40,440 bases of DNA, from the NCBI GenBank assembly GCA_025056175.1, contig JANWWK010000065.1, positions 1 to 40,440 of the forward strand, written 5' to 3'. Origin of the DNA: Anaerolineales bacterium. Its GTDB lineage: Bacteria; Chloroflexota; Anaerolineae; Anaerolineales; Villigracilaceae. The position numbers were made by a program, and so were the translations under genes. Shown piece by piece: positions 15,633-26,687 of the stretch (positions are counted from its first letter, which is position 1; every line of letters begins with the position of its first letter). The notes below the pieces were generated by a model. The model worked only from the letters and a program-made list of their open reading frames with translations, did not search any database and was not told the origin of the DNA.

Positions 15633-16202
15633 ATGACTGTCTCCTCCAAACCTGCATCAAAATCCTTCGGTTGGAGCGCCCTGTTCAACCGCCCGGCCAA
15701 ACCTTACGTGCATCCCTACCTGGGCGGCCTGATATTGGGCCTCGTCCTGTTCCTGGCATTGTTCCTCACCGGCAACGGGCTTGGCTCTTCGGGCGCAACC
15801 AGCCGCCTGGTGACTTTCGTCCAGGACCAGATTGACCCGGCACACGTAGACCGTACGCCGTACCTGCTCAAAATGGCCGGCGGCGACAAGAACCCGCTCG
15901 ATGACTGGTTGGTGCCGGTCTTCTTCGGCGCGCTGCTCGGTGGGTTCACCTCCGGCCTGATTGGCGGACGCGTGAAACTGGAAACCACCAAAGGCCCGCA
16001 CGTTTCCGACCGGACGCGCTGGCTGTTGGCCTTCCTGGGCGGCGTCTTGTTCCTTTACGGAGCGCGCATGGCGCGCGGCTGCACTTCAGGTCAGGCGCTC
16101 ACCGGCGGCGCTGTGCTTTCTGCCGGGTCGTGGACAGTGATGTTAGCCATCTTCGGCGGCGCGTACGCCCTGGCTTATTTTGTGCGGAAACTGTGGAACT
16201 GA
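15633..16202 (+). CDS. YeeE/YedE-family sulfur transporter, first half
   Basis: A 189-residue membrane protein of the YeeE/YedE (Sulf_transp) family, which includes thiosulfate importers. Hydrophobic segments lie near residues 30-47, 93-112, 130-145 and 165-183. A single cysteine, C150, is in the family motif MARGCTSGQALTGG. In characterised YeeE, conserved cysteines along the pore relay thiosulfate. Classical YeeE is about twice as long and carries both halves; here the second half is a separate gene ten bases downstream. The start is the ATG at 15633 with AGAGAG upstream. A much earlier in-frame start would lie inside the previous gene. Confidence 0.88.
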   Translation: MTVSSKPASKSFGWSALFNRPAKPYVHPYLGGLILGLVLFLALFLTGNGLGSSGATSRLVTFVQDQIDPAHVDRTPYLLKMAGGDKNPLDDWLVPVFFGALLGGFTSGLIGGRVKLETTKGPHVSDRTRWLLAFLGGVLFLYGARMARGCTSGQALTGGAVLSAGSWTVMLAIFGGAYALAYFVRKLWN

Positions 16203-16212
16203 GGAGGCTCGT

Positions 16213-17514
16213 ATGAATTTTCCTCTGCTTGCTTTTCAAAACGTCAGCGCACAAAATCCCTGGACGTATCTCGTCTTCGGATTGATTGGCTTCGCCTTCG
16301 GGTTCGTCCTGGAAATGTCAGGCTTCGGCAACAGCCGCAAACTGGCCGCGCAGTTCTATTTCAAAGACCTGACCGTTCTCAAGGTCATGTTCACCGCCGT
16401 CATCACAGCCATGACCCTGTTATTTCTGGCTGTAGGGCTGGGCATCCTGGATTACAGCCAGGTTTGGGTGAACCCCACCTACCTGTGGCCGGGCATTTTA
16501 GGCGGCTTGATTATGGGCGTGGGCTTCATCATTGGAGGCTTCTGCCCCACCACCTCACTGGCTTCGGCCTCCACCGGCAAAATTGATGGGATGTTCTTCA
16601 TGTTGGGTGGCTTTGTGGGTGCATTCCTGTTCGGCGAAACCGAACGGTTCTTCACCTACTGGCACAACAACGTCAGCTACTATGGCCGCGTCACACTCAT
16701 GGATGTCTTCGGTCTGCCAGCAGGCGTTATCGTTTTGATGGTCGTCCTGATGGCATTGTTCATGTTCTGGGGCGCCGAACAACTGGAGCGGATTATCGGC
16801 AAAAAAGATATGAGCCATGAACCCCGCTGGCGGCTCTACGGAGCAGGCGGAATCATCGCACTGGCGCTGGTTGTCCTGTTCCTCGGCACGCCCACCACCG
16901 AAGCAAAATATCGCAAGGTCACCATTCCGCGCACTGTAACAGAATTACAGGCCGATGGAACGGTCAAAGAGATTCAGGTGCGCTATGCGGCAGAGGAAGC
17001 CCTGCAAAAGCGGCTGGTACAAATCAGCCCGGCAGAACTGTTCAAAGCCCGCTACGACCAGAAACTCAAACTGACCATGATTGACGTGCGTTCCGAAGCG
17101 CAATACAACCTGTTCCATCTGCGCGGGGCGCTCAATCTGCCCCTTGAGACGTTGAAAACACACATCCCCGAATTGCTCGCCACGGCGGCACCCAATGCTG
17201 TCTACGTGGTCATGAGCAACGACGAAACACTTGCCACCGAGGCCTGGCGTCTGCTGGTTGCCGAAGGCGTGCCGAACGTCTATCTGCTCGAAGGTGGACT
17301 GAACGCATGGATAGCCTTCTTCGGCGCAAACGACCCGCAGATTCAGCCGCTGGTTGGTGCGCCCGCTGGAGAGTTGCATTTCACCTTCCCCGCCGCGCTG
17401 GGTGACCGTTACCCAGCCGCCGACCCCGACCCCATCGAATACGAACATCTCGAATTTGAGCCGAAGATTCAATTACAAATCAAACGCGATAAATCCGGCG
17501 GCGGCTGTGGGTAA
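16213..17514 (+). CDS. YeeE/YedE-family transporter half fused to a rhodanese-like domain
   Basis: A 433-residue protein. Residues 17-225 form several membrane segments with the family motif GGFCPTTSLASASTGK (C111). Residues about 270-370 form a rhodanese fold (IDVRSEAQYNLFHLRGALNLP, then NVYLLEGGLNAW). The rhodanese active-site loop reads VVMSNDET: the catalytic cysteine is absent (S335 stands about there). The only other cysteine is C432 in a flexible tail ending GGGCG. A tail of this kind resembles the SoxY swinging arm that carries sulfur. The SD GAGGAGG overlaps the stop of the first half gene, so the two are co-translated and presumably form one transporter. A strong terminator follows. 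Confidence 0.88.
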   Translation: MNFPLLAFQNVSAQNPWTYLVFGLIGFAFGFVLEMSGFGNSRKLAAQFYFKDLTVLKVMFTAVITAMTLLFLAVGLGILDYSQVWVNPTYLWPGILGGLIMGVGFIIGGFCPTTSLASASTGKIDGMFFMLGGFVGAFLFGETERFFTYWHNNVSYYGRVTLMDVFGLPAGVIVLMVVLMALFMFWGAEQLERIIGKKDMSHEPRWRLYGAGGIIALALVVLFLGTPTTEAKYRKVTIPRTVTELQADGTVKEIQVRYAAEEALQKRLVQISPAELFKARYDQKLKLTMIDVRSEAQYNLFHLRGALNLPLETLKTHIPELLATAAPNAVYVVMSNDETLATEAWRLLVAEGVPNVYLLEGGLNAWIAFFGANDPQIQPLVGAPAGELHFTFPAALGDRYPAADPDPIEYEHLEFEPKIQLQIKRDKSGGGCG

Positions 17515-17530
17515 TCTTCCCTAAAAAACG

Positions 17531-17567
17531 AACACAGCGCGAGACTTCCTCTCGCGCTGTGTTTTTC
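17531..17567. terminator. Bidirectional terminator closing the sulfur operon and the TDT gene
   Basis: A perfect 14-base-pair stem (17531-17544 with 17550-17563) with a 5-base loop is flanked by an A-run on the left and a T-run on the right. It separates the rightward cytochrome-YeeE operon from the leftward TDT exporter gene. Confidence 0.92.
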
Positions 17568-17624
17568 GTAACACTGCTTTCAGGCAGTCGGTGATCGCCT
17601 GAATTCTGCGCCACACGCCAATTT

Positions 17625-18746
17625 TTATGCTGTTTTCTCCTTTTGCCCCGCATGCAAGCCGAAGAGCGTTCCATCAAGAACGCCTCGCACAGTGCGAAAC
17701 GTCACAACCGTCCACAACACAATCACCAAAATCAGTGCCGCCAGGCCAACCCCAAGAAACAAAACGCTGGAAACGGACTGATATAACACCCCGCCAGCGG
17801 TCGCAAACGCCCCCAGTGGAAAGATAAACGCCCACCAGCTCAACGCAAACGGGAGGTTCGATTTGCGCCAGACTTCCAGCGTAACCATCAGTGCCAAAAG
17901 CAGCCAGAACAGAGCAAACCCCCATAATACTATCCCCGCTGGACGCGCCAGAAACATTAACCACTGCTCCATTTCCGGCGTAGCCTGAAAGAATTGCACT
18001 GCTGGTTTGACCAGCCGCAGGGACAGGATGGCAAGAATAGACGTAGGAGCAAGGCCAACCCACATCGTGGGTGCAAGGTGCGCCGGCGGCAGAGCATAGA
18101 AGATGTAACGGGTCATCACAACAGCCATGACAAAAATAAACAGAAAACCACCAATTCCCAAAAAGATGAGACTGCCCAACCAGTTCAACTCCCCCCACGT
18201 CGTGCCGTAAAAATGCAGGCTGAGGCTGGCACCCAACAGCGGCACAATCAACGCCGAAACGGGCGGAATCAACCAGCCCAGCGTCGAAGTCTGCCATTCA
18301 ATTTCGGGCTTATGAAAGAAGATATTCAGAATAAGCAGGGCAAACAACAAAATCCCTGTCGCACCCAGCAGCCACAAAGCCTGCAACACTCCCCACAGAA
18401 ACGTTTCGGGCAGGAGCCGATGACCAGTTTTCTCCAACGCAATCCCTATCACCACCAGTGAAATTGGCATCGTCGGGAAAAACGCCGCAGAAACCGGGTG
18501 ATTCAAATCACGCCACGCCGATTGGGGGTAAAGAATCCAGCGCAACAGCCAGGGAAAAAACACAACCACAAAAAAGAAAAGCGTCAGAAACAGAAAAACC
18601 ATTTGCAACACAGATGCAAACGGCACAACGGCCTGCCAGGAAGCCATCGAAATACTGATGACCCCCGTTCCCATCACAGCAGCAAACCAACCGGGCGCAA
18701 AGGCTTGAACAAAAGAAGATTTAGAAGCGGTCAAAGCAATCCTCAC
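17625..18746 (-). CDS. TDT/SLAC1-family anion exporter (TehA/Ssu1-like)
   Basis: A 373-residue membrane protein of the tellurite-resistance/dicarboxylate transporter family, which includes the yeast sulfite exporter Ssu1 and plant SLAC1. The hallmark start FAPGWFAAVMGTGVISI is followed by about ten hydrophobic helices with HPVSAAFFPTMPISLVVIG and PLGAFATAGGVLYQ. Beside a sulfur operon, sulfite is a reasonable guess for the substrate. The start is uncertain: the GTG at 18746 keeps a short leader before the conserved motif, and an in-frame TTG four codons later has a better-spaced GAGG. A longer reading frame up to 19049 has no family similarity in its extra part and is antisense to the next gene. 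Confidence 0.82.
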   Translation of the reverse strand: MRIALTASKSSFVQAFAPGWFAAVMGTGVISISMASWQAVVPFASVLQMVFLFLTLFFFVVVFFPWLLRWILYPQSAWRDLNHPVSAAFFPTMPISLVVIGIALEKTGHRLLPETFLWGVLQALWLLGATGILLFALLILNIFFHKPEIEWQTSTLGWLIPPVSALIVPLLGASLSLHFYGTTWGELNWLGSLIFLGIGGFLFIFVMAVVMTRYIFYALPPAHLAPTMWVGLAPTSILAILSLRLVKPAVQFFQATPEMEQWLMFLARPAGIVLWGFALFWLLLALMVTLEVWRKSNLPFALSWWAFIFPLGAFATAGGVLYQSVSSVLFLGVGLAALILVIVLWTVVTFRTVRGVLDGTLFGLHAGQKEKTA

Positions 18747-18782
18747 AAAAAAGCACCTGTCCGGGCTATGTTGTTTACCTAG

Positions 18783-19475
18783 ATGCCAGAACAGGAAAAA
18801 AGTTACGTTTTTCAAGAACGTTTGACAGCCAAATCGGAAAAATTGTATGTAATTTTGTGTACTGGTTTCTGCACGGTTAGCGCCTGGATATTTTCCACTC
18901 CATTTCCCCAATTTTTCCGCCAGGAAATAGATAAACCGCTGGGGTCGTTGTGGGATTTTGAAATTTTCGGCGATGCGAGCAAAAATAGATACGCTTACCG
19001 GAATGGAGAAGTGCTTTTTTCCATCAGCGAGCCATACGCAGGAATACAATTATATTACCTGCCGTATGAATATGCCGATGTACGCATAGATGCGTCCTTC
19101 GAGAACAAGCCCGAAAGCCGCAACACCATCAACGTCTCCCTGTTGTGCCGCGTTTCGCAGGCAGGGTTCTCTCAGGCACTCATCACGAACGATGGCCGAT
19201 ACCTTCTGCGCGTATATGATAACAAAGCCCAGAAAGAGCAAATCTTATTTCAAGGCAGCTCACTGGCAATCAATCAGGGAAAGGCAAAGAATGAATATGG
19301 CTTCACCTGCAAAGGAAACCGTTATACGCTCTTTATAAACGGAAACGAAGTGAAAAGCATCACCGATGCCCGCGTCGGACTGCAAAGCGGACAGGTCGCC
19401 ATCTACGTTGGCGCATTGGCAGATTTGGTACCAGTGGTGGTCGGCCTGGATTGGATTGAAATCAGCCAGCCCTGA
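18783..19475 (+). CDS. Putative membrane-anchored LamG/DUF1080-like domain protein
   Basis: A 230-residue protein of unknown function. From about residue 54 the sequence has a beta-sandwich character. The pattern NEYGFTCKGNRYTLFINGNEV near residue 175 is typical of concanavalin-like/3-keto-disaccharide-hydrolase (DUF1080, GH16-like) domains that often sit on carbohydrate-binding exported proteins. A hydrophobic segment (about 21-37) may be a signal or anchor. The 5' part is visibly AT-richer than its neighbours and the ATG has no clear ribosome-binding site, so the true start may be further in; the domain itself is better supported than the N-terminus. It is divergent from the TDT gene and ends at a hairpin. 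Confidence 0.6.
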   Translation: MPEQEKSYVFQERLTAKSEKLYVILCTGFCTVSAWIFSTPFPQFFRQEIDKPLGSLWDFEIFGDASKNRYAYRNGEVLFSISEPYAGIQLYYLPYEYADVRIDASFENKPESRNTINVSLLCRVSQAGFSQALITNDGRYLLRVYDNKAQKEQILFQGSSLAINQGKAKNEYGFTCKGNRYTLFINGNEVKSITDARVGLQSGQVAIYVGALADLVPVVVGLDWIEISQP

Positions 19476-19496
19476 CATTTCTTCTCTGAAAAACGC

Positions 19497-19541
19497 TTCG
19501 GGCCTGAGCGCATGACGCGCCTTCGGGCCCGAAATTTGTTT
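19497..19541 (+). terminator. Long hairpin terminator after the LamG-like gene
   Basis: The arms 19497-19511 and 19517-19533 pair over about 15 bases with a small bulge and a 5-base loop, starting TTCGGGCC and ending GGGCCCGAA. ATTTGTTT follows. It lies 21 bases after the stop codon and just before the next promoter. Confidence 0.75.
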
Positions 19542-19549
19542 AAGAGTGT

Positions 19550-19555
19550 TATCAT
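19550..19555 (+). promoter_or_regulatory. -10 box of the GT-C gene, probably leaderless
   Basis: TATCAT ends eight bases before the ATG at 19563, the same geometry as at rsmI and the RNase D gene. No ribosome-binding site is present in between. Confidence 0.5.
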
Positions 19556-19562
19556 TTGCCTG

Positions 19563-21059
19563 ATGTCTCGCACCCTTGTCCACTCTTTTCTCATGCGCTA
19601 TCTGCCGCTGCTCATCGGCATTTTGCTGATGGCGCCAGTCTTCTTCTTTCACGCCTTCCGTTCAGTATTTCCGCCCGGCTACGCAGGGATGTTTACGCAA
19701 ATGGCCGAGCAAATTGCAACCGCAGGTTTCTCCCTGCCGGTGGAAATTCCCCATTACGGGCCAGGCGGCATTCCGTTCGTCTATCCTCCGCTGGCACACT
19801 TCCTCTTCGCGCTGGCGCTCAAACTGGGCATCTCCAAATGGGCTTACCTGCGGCTGATTCCGCCGCTTTTCGGGCTGATAACACTCGTCCCCTTCTATTT
19901 TCTGATGCGCGAACTGGCCGAAACACGCTGGGGCAGCCTGACGGCCATTCTGCTCACCTTCACTGCACCTGCCGTTTTCAGCATTCATCTCTGGGCAGCG
20001 GGAGTGGTGCGCGGCTTGGCCTTAGCGCTGTGCCTGACCGGTCTTTTGTTCTACCTGCGCGCCTTGCGGAAGCCCTGCTGGCACGTCTTTCTGCTGGCGG
20101 GCGTATCGCTTGGCCTGCTCCTGACCACCCACCTGCTCTACACCCTGTTTGCTGCCCTGGTTGGGACAGCCTTCCTGCTGGCCGAAGGAAAGCCACGTGG
20201 TATTCTCACCGCACTGGTCATCCTGCTATTGGCCTTGCTCGTTGCATCCCCCTGGCTGGGGACGGTTCTCCTCTGGCACGGTTTCGAAAGCTTGTGGATA
20301 GCGGCTTCCTCGCACCGAAACGCCGACTTCTTCTCCCTGCTCTTGCAAAATTTTGGCGATGCGCTGGCCTATCTCTGGCAAAATCTCGCCCACGTTACCC
20401 GCAACGGCATTCTGACCGCGCTGGCGCTGCCCGGCTGGTTCCTGCTCGTGGTTCGGAGGCAGTTTCACCTGCCTGCAGCCTTTCTTTTTGTGCTGACAAT
20501 GGGAGAAGCCTGGTTCTTCCTGGTTCTGCTGGCAGGCATGATGGCCGGTATCTTTTCCGCCTGGCTGGTAGCACGCTTTCGAGAGGAAAGCGTTCCTCGC
20601 CGGGCAATCACCCTCTTCCTGGCCGCCTTCATCTTGCTAGGGGCAGGAAAAAACGTCACAGAAATCATCCACGATGAACCAGAAATAGATGCCTATGCGC
20701 TGCAGATGGCAAAGTTCATCCGCCAGGAGACCGACCCCGCGCACACCTATCTCTATGTAGGCAAAATCAACGAAGCCGAGTGGTTTCCTTACCTGCTGGC
20801 GCGCACGCCCGTTTTTTCCCCATGGGGGAGCGAGTGGAAAGGTGACTACGACGAACAACTGCAAGCCCTGATTGCCCTGCGCACCTGCCAGATGAGCAAA
20901 GACTGGATGTGTATCGAAACGCTGCTCGCCGAAAAGGACATCCGCCCTGACTTGCTGATTGCACCCAACCAGCGCTGGCTCTTTGAGCAACTCAAACAAA
21001 CCCGCGCCTGGCAGTTAATTTACGAGAACGAACGCTACCAGGTATGGACACGGCGATAA
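19563..21059 (+). CDS. Polytopic membrane protein, GT-C glycosyltransferase-like
   Basis: A 498-residue integral membrane protein with roughly ten hydrophobic segments in the first 370 residues and a soluble C-terminal domain of about 120 residues. The first segment is followed by a loop with FPPGYAGMFTQMAEQIA and PFVYPPLAHFLFALALKLG, the layout of GT-C enzymes (PMT/ArnT and GT39-like), which use lipid-linked sugars at the outer membrane face. A clear catalytic D/E pair as in PMTs cannot be placed with certainty, so the function is only 'GT-C-like'. The ATG at 19563 fits a -10 box eight bases upstream; another in-frame ATG is at 19593. No glycan gene cluster surrounds it. Confidence 0.7.
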   Translation: MSRTLVHSFLMRYLPLLIGILLMAPVFFFHAFRSVFPPGYAGMFTQMAEQIATAGFSLPVEIPHYGPGGIPFVYPPLAHFLFALALKLGISKWAYLRLIPPLFGLITLVPFYFLMRELAETRWGSLTAILLTFTAPAVFSIHLWAAGVVRGLALALCLTGLLFYLRALRKPCWHVFLLAGVSLGLLLTTHLLYTLFAALVGTAFLLAEGKPRGILTALVILLLALLVASPWLGTVLLWHGFESLWIAASSHRNADFFSLLLQNFGDALAYLWQNLAHVTRNGILTALALPGWFLLVVRRQFHLPAAFLFVLTMGEAWFFLVLLAGMMAGIFSAWLVARFREESVPRRAITLFLAAFILLGAGKNVTEIIHDEPEIDAYALQMAKFIRQETDPAHTYLYVGKINEAEWFPYLLARTPVFSPWGSEWKGDYDEQLQALIALRTCQMSKDWMCIETLLAEKDIRPDLLIAPNQRWLFEQLKQTRAWQLIYENERYQVWTRR

Positions 21060-21102
21060 GCCGCTGCCAGGACAAAACCACAAATTTGCTGCAGTCGGCC
21101 CC

Positions 21103-21131
21103 TTGTCGTTTCACCGCGCTTACGGTATAAT
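21103..21131 (+). promoter_or_regulatory. Sigma-70 type promoter of rpoC
   Basis: -35 TTGTCG (21103-21108), a 17-base spacer and a perfect -10 TATAAT (21126-21131) lie in the gap before rpoC. The predicted start near 21138 gives a leader of about 155 bases. rpoC thus seems to have its own promoter. Confidence 0.82.
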
Positions 21132-21178
21132 CTTTCGATTGATGTCCAATTGTTAAAACCCAGCCCACATATCTGCCG

Positions 21179-21207
21179 GCGCTTGAGACGAAACCAGTCT
21201 CTCGCGC
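21179..21207 (+). promoter_or_regulatory. Hairpin in the rpoC leader, possible attenuator
   Basis: GCGC-TT-GAGAC (21179-21189) pairs with GTCTC-TC-GCGC (21197-21207), two 4-5-base-pair helices separated by a two-base internal loop. It is followed by a pyrimidine-rich run TTCTCTTTCTTTG (21208-21220). It lies inside the long leader of rpoC and could act as a partial terminator or a processing site. The U-run is imperfect. Confidence 0.4.
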
Positions 21208-21293
21208 TTCTCTTTCTTTGTCACAGGCAATTATCCTGTACGTGAAGTTATGAGGGCATACGCGAACCGGATTTTTTACTCCAGGAGGACTCT

Positions 21294-25532
<4,239 letters not shown>

Positions 25533-25560
25533 GCTTCGTCCCAAGGCACACTCTTAAGCA

Positions 25561-25592
25561 AACGACCGCCTCTTCTGGCGGTCGTTGCTGTT
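25561..25592 (+). terminator. Terminator after rpoC
   Basis: AACGACCGCC pairs with GGCGGTCGTT over 10 base pairs with a 6-base loop, starting 28 bases after the rpoC stop. The following stretch GCTGTT is only weakly U-rich. Confidence 0.75.
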
Positions 25593-25667
25593 AACGGTCG
25601 TGTCGGTGATGGGCAAACTTTTTTGCCCAGGAGCATCCATCGTGCTGAACACGCCCGAACCTGGCAC

Positions 25668-25696
25668 TTGCCAGACGTCCAGTTTTTGAGTATCGT
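25668..25696 (+). promoter_or_regulatory. Probable promoter of the SH3-like lipoprotein gene
   Basis: -35 TTGCCA (25668-25673), 17 bases, then -10 TATCGT (25691-25696). The start codon is at 25758, giving a leader of about 55 bases that contains a small CTCTCA/TGAGAG hairpin. Confidence 0.5.
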
Positions 25697-25757
25697 TGTA
25701 ACTGTCTCTCACGGTTGAGAGATGAGGGAAGATTTGTCGTCTTTCGAGGAGGAGAAA

Positions 25758-26603
25758 ATGAAAACTGTCCTGTTTCGTCTTATGGTCATCACGATCCTGC
25801 TGCTGACAGGCTGTAACTTACCAGCGCAGCCTGCGATTCCAACGACCACACCAGCTGCCTCACCCACGCTGGCAACGCTAACCGAGACTCCGCAACCGCC
25901 CACAGATACGCCTGCGCCGCCTACCGAAACGCTCACGCCTTCTTCCACCCCCACCGAAACCGCAACGCCAGAGCCATCGGCCACGCCCACTCCGGCCCCG
26001 CCTACCGCAAAAGTCATCCGCGAGTCGAACTGCCGCATCGGCCCGGCGGGAAACTATGCACTGGTCGCTACCTATCCATCAGGCAAAGTGCTGAACATCA
26101 TCGCACGTGACCTGGGCGGAGGCTTCGTTTTCGTCCAAAACCCGGAAAAGCCCGAAGAACAGTGTTACCTGCTGGAGAAAAACCTGGAAATCAGCGGCGA
26201 CCTGGCACTCTTGCCGCGCATCACCCCGCCGCCAACGCCTACTGCCGCGCCAAACTTCACCGTCACGTTTTGGCGGTTCATGCTGTGCAAAGACCAGTAC
26301 ATTGCACATTTCAAGGTCGTCAATACAGGCGATAGCCAGTTTCGCTCGGCTTACGTTAAGGTGACCGACCAGAAACGCAAAGAAACGCTGGAGCAGTCTT
26401 TGCTGGCGTTCGACCTGTATGAAGGCTGCATCGTTGCCAAAAACATTGCACCGCTCCTGCCTGGCGGAACAGGATATGTCCAAAGTGCGCCTTACAAATG
26501 GGACCCGCGCCCAAACAAGCACACGGCGGTCATCATGCTCTGCTCGGAGCAGGGACTGAAGGGCGTGTGCGTCACCAAAACGCTGGAATTTCAAGACCGG
26601 TGA
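25758..26603 (+). CDS. Lipoprotein with Thr/Pro-rich linker and SH3-like domain
   Basis: A 281-residue predicted lipoprotein. The signal ends in LLTGC. Residues 20-85 are a low-complexity Thr/Pro/Glu linker of the kind that extends exported domains from the membrane. The next part (about 88-150, SNCRIGPAGNYALVATYPSGKV) fits a bacterial SH3-type domain. After a second short Pro/Thr linker, a C-terminal beta-rich region (about 165-281) of unknown type contains four cysteines that could form disulfides. The function is unknown; cell-wall binding is a guess. The ATG at 25758 follows a GAGGAGGAG ribosome-binding site; the in-frame start at 25722 would put it before the signal peptide. Confidence 0.8.
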   Translation: MKTVLFRLMVITILLLTGCNLPAQPAIPTTTPAASPTLATLTETPQPPTDTPAPPTETLTPSSTPTETATPEPSATPTPAPPTAKVIRESNCRIGPAGNYALVATYPSGKVLNIIARDLGGGFVFVQNPEKPEEQCYLLEKNLEISGDLALLPRITPPPTPTAAPNFTVTFWRFMLCKDQYIAHFKVVNTGDSQFRSAYVKVTDQKRKETLEQSLLAFDLYEGCIVAKNIAPLLPGGTGYVQSAPYKWDPRPNKHTAVIMLCSEQGLKGVCVTKTLEFQDR

Positions 26604-26609
26604 GCAGGC

Positions 26610-26638
26610 TTGACGGCTGGAGTCTTTGCCCGTAAGAT
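26610..26638 (+). promoter_or_regulatory. Sigma-70 type promoter of gyrA
   Basis: -35 TTGACG (26610-26615), a 17-base spacer and -10 TAAGAT (26633-26638). It starts seven bases after the lipoprotein stop and lies about 50 bases before the gyrA start. Confidence 0.75.
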
Positions 26639-26687
26639 AGAACAAATTTACCAACTTCATCGCTGACATGGCAGAAGAGGATGACTC

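Noticed and set aside
17625-19049. Longer TDT reading frame of 474 residues up to 19049.
   Set aside because: The extra 100 residues have no family similarity, precede the conserved FAPGWFAAVMGTG motif and are antisense to another gene.
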